Both the position numbers and the translations under genes were made by a program. A model generated the notes under the pieces. That model saw only the letters and a program-made list of their open reading frames with translations, was not told the origin of the DNA and ran no database searches. A DNA stretch of 8,693 nt, taken from positions 1 through 8,693 of the forward strand of contig JAFANK010000129.1 of NCBI GenBank assembly GCA_019232725.1. Direction: 5' to 3'. The stretch comes from Vulcanimicrobiota bacterium. GTDB taxonomy: Bacteria; Vulcanimicrobiota; Vulcanimicrobiia; Eremiobacterales; Eremiobacteraceae. Positions 6,522 to 8,693 of the stretch are shown here, in pieces (positions within the stretch are counted from its first letter, which is position 1; each line of letters starts with the position of its first letter).

Positions 6522-7712
6522 TTAAAGAGCCTCAAGCACGGCAGCGATGCCTTGGCCGCCACCGATGCACGCGCTTGCCACGCCGAATTTCTTGCCGGCA
6601 CGGCGGAGCTCGTGAAGGGTCGTGTACGCAAGCCGTGCCCCGCTTGCGCCGAGCGGATGGCCGAGCGAGATAGCACCACCATTGGGATTTAAGCGGTTCT
6701 GATCGATGTCGAGCTCGTCGACGCAGGCGAGCACTTGCGGCGCGAATGCTTCATTGATCTCGACGACATCCATGCGATTGAGGTCAAGCTCGGCACGCTG
6801 CAAGGCTTGTGGTATCGCGAACGCCGGGCCGATGCCCATGATGTCGGGATCGACACCGACCGCGCTCCACGCAATCAGCCGGCCCAACGGCTCCAAGCCA
6901 TCGCGCTTGGCCTGCTCTTCACTCGTGAGCACGACTGCTGCGGCGCCATCCGTAATGCCGCTTGCATTGCCTGCGGTCACGACGCCATCGCGTTTGAATC
7001 GTGCCGGCAGCTTTGCTAATTTTTCTGCGGAGGTGTCGGGTCGCGGTCCTTCATCGGCATCGACGACGACCGGTCCTTTGCGACCGGCCACTTCGACCGG
7101 CGCGATCTCTTGCGCGAAGTAACCGTCCTTTGCAGCGCGCACCGCGTTGTGCTGCGAGCGCAGCGCGAACTCATCCGACGCCTCGCGGGAGATCTCGTAC
7201 TGGCGCGCGAGATTTTCGGCGGTGATCGCCATCGGCATGTTGTTGTAGCTGTCCGTGAGGCCTTCCCACAGGGAATCCTCAAGCTTGCCTTGCCCGAGTG
7301 CTAAGCCCCAGCGCGCACCGCGGATGATGTGCGGAGCTTGGCTCATGTTCTCCATGCCGCCGGCGAGCACGTATGCCGCCTGGCCTAAGAGGATCTGCTC
7401 CGCGCCGCTGATGATCGCCTGAAGGCCAGAACCGCAAAGGCGATTGACGGTAAGCGCCGGCGTCTCGATGCGGCATCCAGATTTCAGACCGACATGCCGC
7501 GCGCCGTAAATGCCGTCAGCGCTCGTCTGCATGACGTTGCCGAAAATGACTTGATCGATCTTTGCGGCATCCACTCGAGCCCGGCTCATCGCAGCTTTCG
7601 ATGCGACGACGCCGAGGTCGATCGCTGAGACATCGCGCAGAGCGCCACCGAAGTTCCCAAACGGCGTTCGTGCCCCGTTGACGATGACGACTGCCTTACC
7701 GTTGTTTGCCAT
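6522..7712 (-). CDS. Thiolase (acetyl-CoA acetyltransferase type)
   Basis: This 396-residue thiolase either cleaves 3-oxoacyl-CoA with CoA or condenses two acyl-CoAs. Length and motifs fit the tetrameric biosynthetic/acetoacetyl-CoA class (about 393). The nucleophile C93 lies in VNRLCGSGLQAI, followed by GGMENMSQAPH (118-128). The NEAF motif is at 320-323, H352 lies in GGAISLGHPLGASGAR, and the second catalytic cysteine C382 lies in ASACIGGGQG. All residues needed for catalysis are present. The ATG at 7712 (MANNGKAVVIVNGARTPFG) is chosen over an in-frame ATG at 7775, which lies inside the preceding gene. A GAGGA ribosome-binding site sits 5 nt before 7712 and the protein then starts where the family does. 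It follows a dehydrogenase gene by 8 nt and converges on the hydratase gene. With the plus-strand operon it completes a four-step beta-oxidation set, though it is transcribed separately. Acetoacetyl-CoA versus longer 3-oxoacyl-CoA preference cannot be read. Confidence 0.95.
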   Translation of the reverse strand: MANNGKAVVIVNGARTPFGNFGGALRDVSAIDLGVVASKAAMSRARVDAAKIDQVIFGNVMQTSADGIYGARHVGLKSGCRIETPALTVNRLCGSGLQAIISGAEQILLGQAAYVLAGGMENMSQAPHIIRGARWGLALGQGKLEDSLWEGLTDSYNNMPMAITAENLARQYEISREASDEFALRSQHNAVRAAKDGYFAQEIAPVEVAGRKGPVVVDADEGPRPDTSAEKLAKLPARFKRDGVVTAGNASGITDGAAAVVLTSEEQAKRDGLEPLGRLIAWSAVGVDPDIMGIGPAFAIPQALQRAELDLNRMDVVEINEAFAPQVLACVDELDIDQNRLNPNGGAISLGHPLGASGARLAYTTLHELRRAGKKFGVASACIGGGQGIAAVLEAL

Positions 7713-7723
7713 GGTATTCCTCA
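7713..7723 (-). promoter_or_regulatory. Overlapping stop codon and ribosome-binding site
   Basis: On the minus strand TGAGGAATACCATG joins the TGA stop of the dehydrogenase gene to the thiolase ATG, and the stop codon forms part of the GAGGA ribosome-binding site. This arrangement implies cotranscription and probable translational coupling of the two genes. Confidence 0.75.
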
Positions 7724-8693
7724 CGATTGATTGGCGGGCACCGACGCGCCTGCCGCGGAGTTCAGCTCGGCGCAAACCATGTCACCGACCGCTGACGTTG
7801 TGAGGCCGCTTGACGCATCCAGCGACGGGACTCGTTTGGTCGCTAGCAGTGATGCGATGGACGCTTCGATCGCCTGTGCGGCAGCCGTTTCCCCGAGGTA
7901 ATCCAGCATCATGCCGACCGCGGCGATTGCGGCGATCGGGCTTACGACGTTTTTTCCTTTATACTTAGGCGCAGAACCGTGGATCGGCTCGAACAACGAC
8001 ACCCGCCCGGGGTGGATGTTGCCCGAGGCCGCGACACCCATACCGCCTTGGATCATCGCGCCTAAGTCCGTGAGGATGTCGCCGAATAGATTCGGCGTCA
8101 CGATGACGTCGAAGGCCTCCGGGTTCTTCACCATCCACATGCAGGCCGCATCGACGTACGCGAACTCGAAGCTCACGTCGGGGAAATCGGGCGCGGCCTC
8201 CTCCACCGTGCGCCGCCACAGCTGCTGCACCTCGATGGCGTTGGCCTTGTCGACCAGCGTCAATTTCTTATGCTTCTGCCGCTTTTGCGCCAATCCGAAC
8301 GCGTAGCGCACGGCGCGCTCGCATCCCTTGCGCGTGAAGATCTGGTTGGCGATGACGACTTCATCGGGCGTGCCGCGCTTGAAGTAACCGCCCATGCCGG
8401 TGTAGAGGTCTTCAGTGTTCTCTCGGACCACGATCATGTCGACGTCGGAAGGCGTCTTGCCCTTGACCGGACACAGATGTTCTGCGTACAGCTTGATCGG
8501 GCGCAGATTGATATACAGGTCCAACCCGAAGCGCAGCGCGGCGATGACGCCACGCTCGACAAGACCGGGTGGCATGCGCGGATCGCCGATCGCGCCGAGC
8601 AAGATCGCCTCGAACTCGCGGAAACGCTCGAGTTGGCCGGGTGGCATGAACTCGTTGGTTGCGAGGTAGTGATCGGAACCGTATGGGAACTGC
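7721..8693 (-). CDS. Isocitrate/isopropylmalate dehydrogenase family enzyme, LeuB-like (partial, 5' end beyond window)
   Basis: This is a beta-decarboxylating dehydrogenase that oxidises a 2-hydroxy acid and decarboxylates it (isopropylmalate, isocitrate, D-malate or tartrate type). The reading frame stays open to the right edge; 323 residues are visible and roughly 30-40 N-terminal residues are missing. Do not take the ATG at 8647 as the start, because conserved sequence (FPYGSDHYLATNEF) precedes it. Numbering from the first visible residue, substrate arginines are R54 and R64 (NLRPIKLY) and R90 (VVRENTEDLYTG), with Y97, K149 (LVDKAN), D181, and the metal aspartates D205 and D209 (NLFGDILTDLGAM). 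The cofactor segment is HGSAPKYKGKNVVSP (238-252); its Lys-Tyr occupies the position of the Lys344-Tyr345 NADP determinants of E. coli isocitrate dehydrogenase. GDPRMPPG with LDLYINLRP resembles the actinobacterial type of LeuB more than tartrate dehydrogenase. No other leucine genes are visible. It is joined to the thiolase gene. Confidence 0.88.
   Translation of the reverse strand, partial: QFPYGSDHYLATNEFMPPGQLERFREFEAILLGAIGDPRMPPGLVERGVIAALRFGLDLYINLRPIKLYAEHLCPVKGKTPSDVDMIVVRENTEDLYTGMGGYFKRGTPDEVVIANQIFTRKGCERAVRYAFGLAQKRQKHKKLTLVDKANAIEVQQLWRRTVEEAAPDFPDVSFEFAYVDAACMWMVKNPEAFDVIVTPNLFGDILTDLGAMIQGGMGVAASGNIHPGRVSLFEPIHGSAPKYKGKNVVSPIAAIAAVGMMLDYLGETAAAQAIEASIASLLATKRVPSLDASSGLTTSAVGDMVCAELNSAAGASVPANQS

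Noticed and set aside
7713..7775. In-frame ATG at 7775 for the thiolase, adding 21 residues
   Set aside because: It lies inside the upstream dehydrogenase gene and adds basic, non-conserved residues; ATG at 7712 has its own ribosome-binding site.
1..8693. Signs of mobile elements, CRISPR, tRNA/rRNA genes, riboswitches or a defence system
   Set aside because: No repeat arrays, terminal inverted repeats, integrase or transposase motifs, tRNA-like arms or atypical composition islands were seen by eye.

Overview
The window reads as a stretch of a GC-rich (about 60 % by eye) bacterial chromosome made of ordinary metabolic and envelope genes. Eight protein genes are supported, two of them cut by the window edges. 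No rRNA, tRNA, CRISPR array, transposase, integrase or phage gene is visible. The genus cannot be named from this sequence alone. Several genes start at GTG or TTG behind good Shine-Dalgarno sequences, the substrate-binding protein is a lipoprotein, and the CAP-domain protein carries an export signal. Any lineage assignment, for example to a deep-branching soil phylum, would be a guess.

Layout. The left third (1-3511) is all on the minus strand. Reading in the direction of transcription it holds an orphan family 5 substrate-binding lipoprotein (3511 to 1856), a short secreted CAP/SCP-domain protein (GTG start at 1666, to 1145) and a class V aminotransferase-fold PLP enzyme (start at 1046, running off the left edge). 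The middle (3588-6477) is a plus-strand operon of acyl-CoA dehydrogenase, 3-hydroxybutyryl-CoA dehydrogenase (TAATG overlap) and enoyl-CoA hydratase. The right third is a minus-strand pair: a LeuB-like isocitrate/isopropylmalate dehydrogenase family enzyme entering from the right edge, followed 8 nt later by an acetyl-CoA acetyltransferase type thiolase. The plus operon and the thiolase converge on one 9-bp perfect hairpin at 6490-6512.

How the genes work together. Acyl-CoA dehydrogenase, enoyl-CoA hydratase, 3-hydroxyacyl-CoA dehydrogenase and thiolase are the four steps of a beta-oxidation cycle. All four are separate single-function proteins, as is usual for short-chain (C4-type) acyl-CoA metabolism, and their catalytic residues are present. 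The thiolase is not in the operon with the other three. It is paired with a beta-decarboxylating dehydrogenase, which is the least expected arrangement here. No acyl-CoA ligase, electron-transfer flavoprotein or regulator lies inside the window, so the physiological substrate and direction (degradation or synthesis) stay open.

I found no convincing evidence of a new defence, mobile or RNA-based system. The points most worth a second look are the thiolase/dehydrogenase pairing and the cofactor-determinant residues of that dehydrogenase. Lesser ones are a nested inverted repeat between the divergent transcription units, the residue before the catalytic lysine of the PLP enzyme, and several start-codon corrections.
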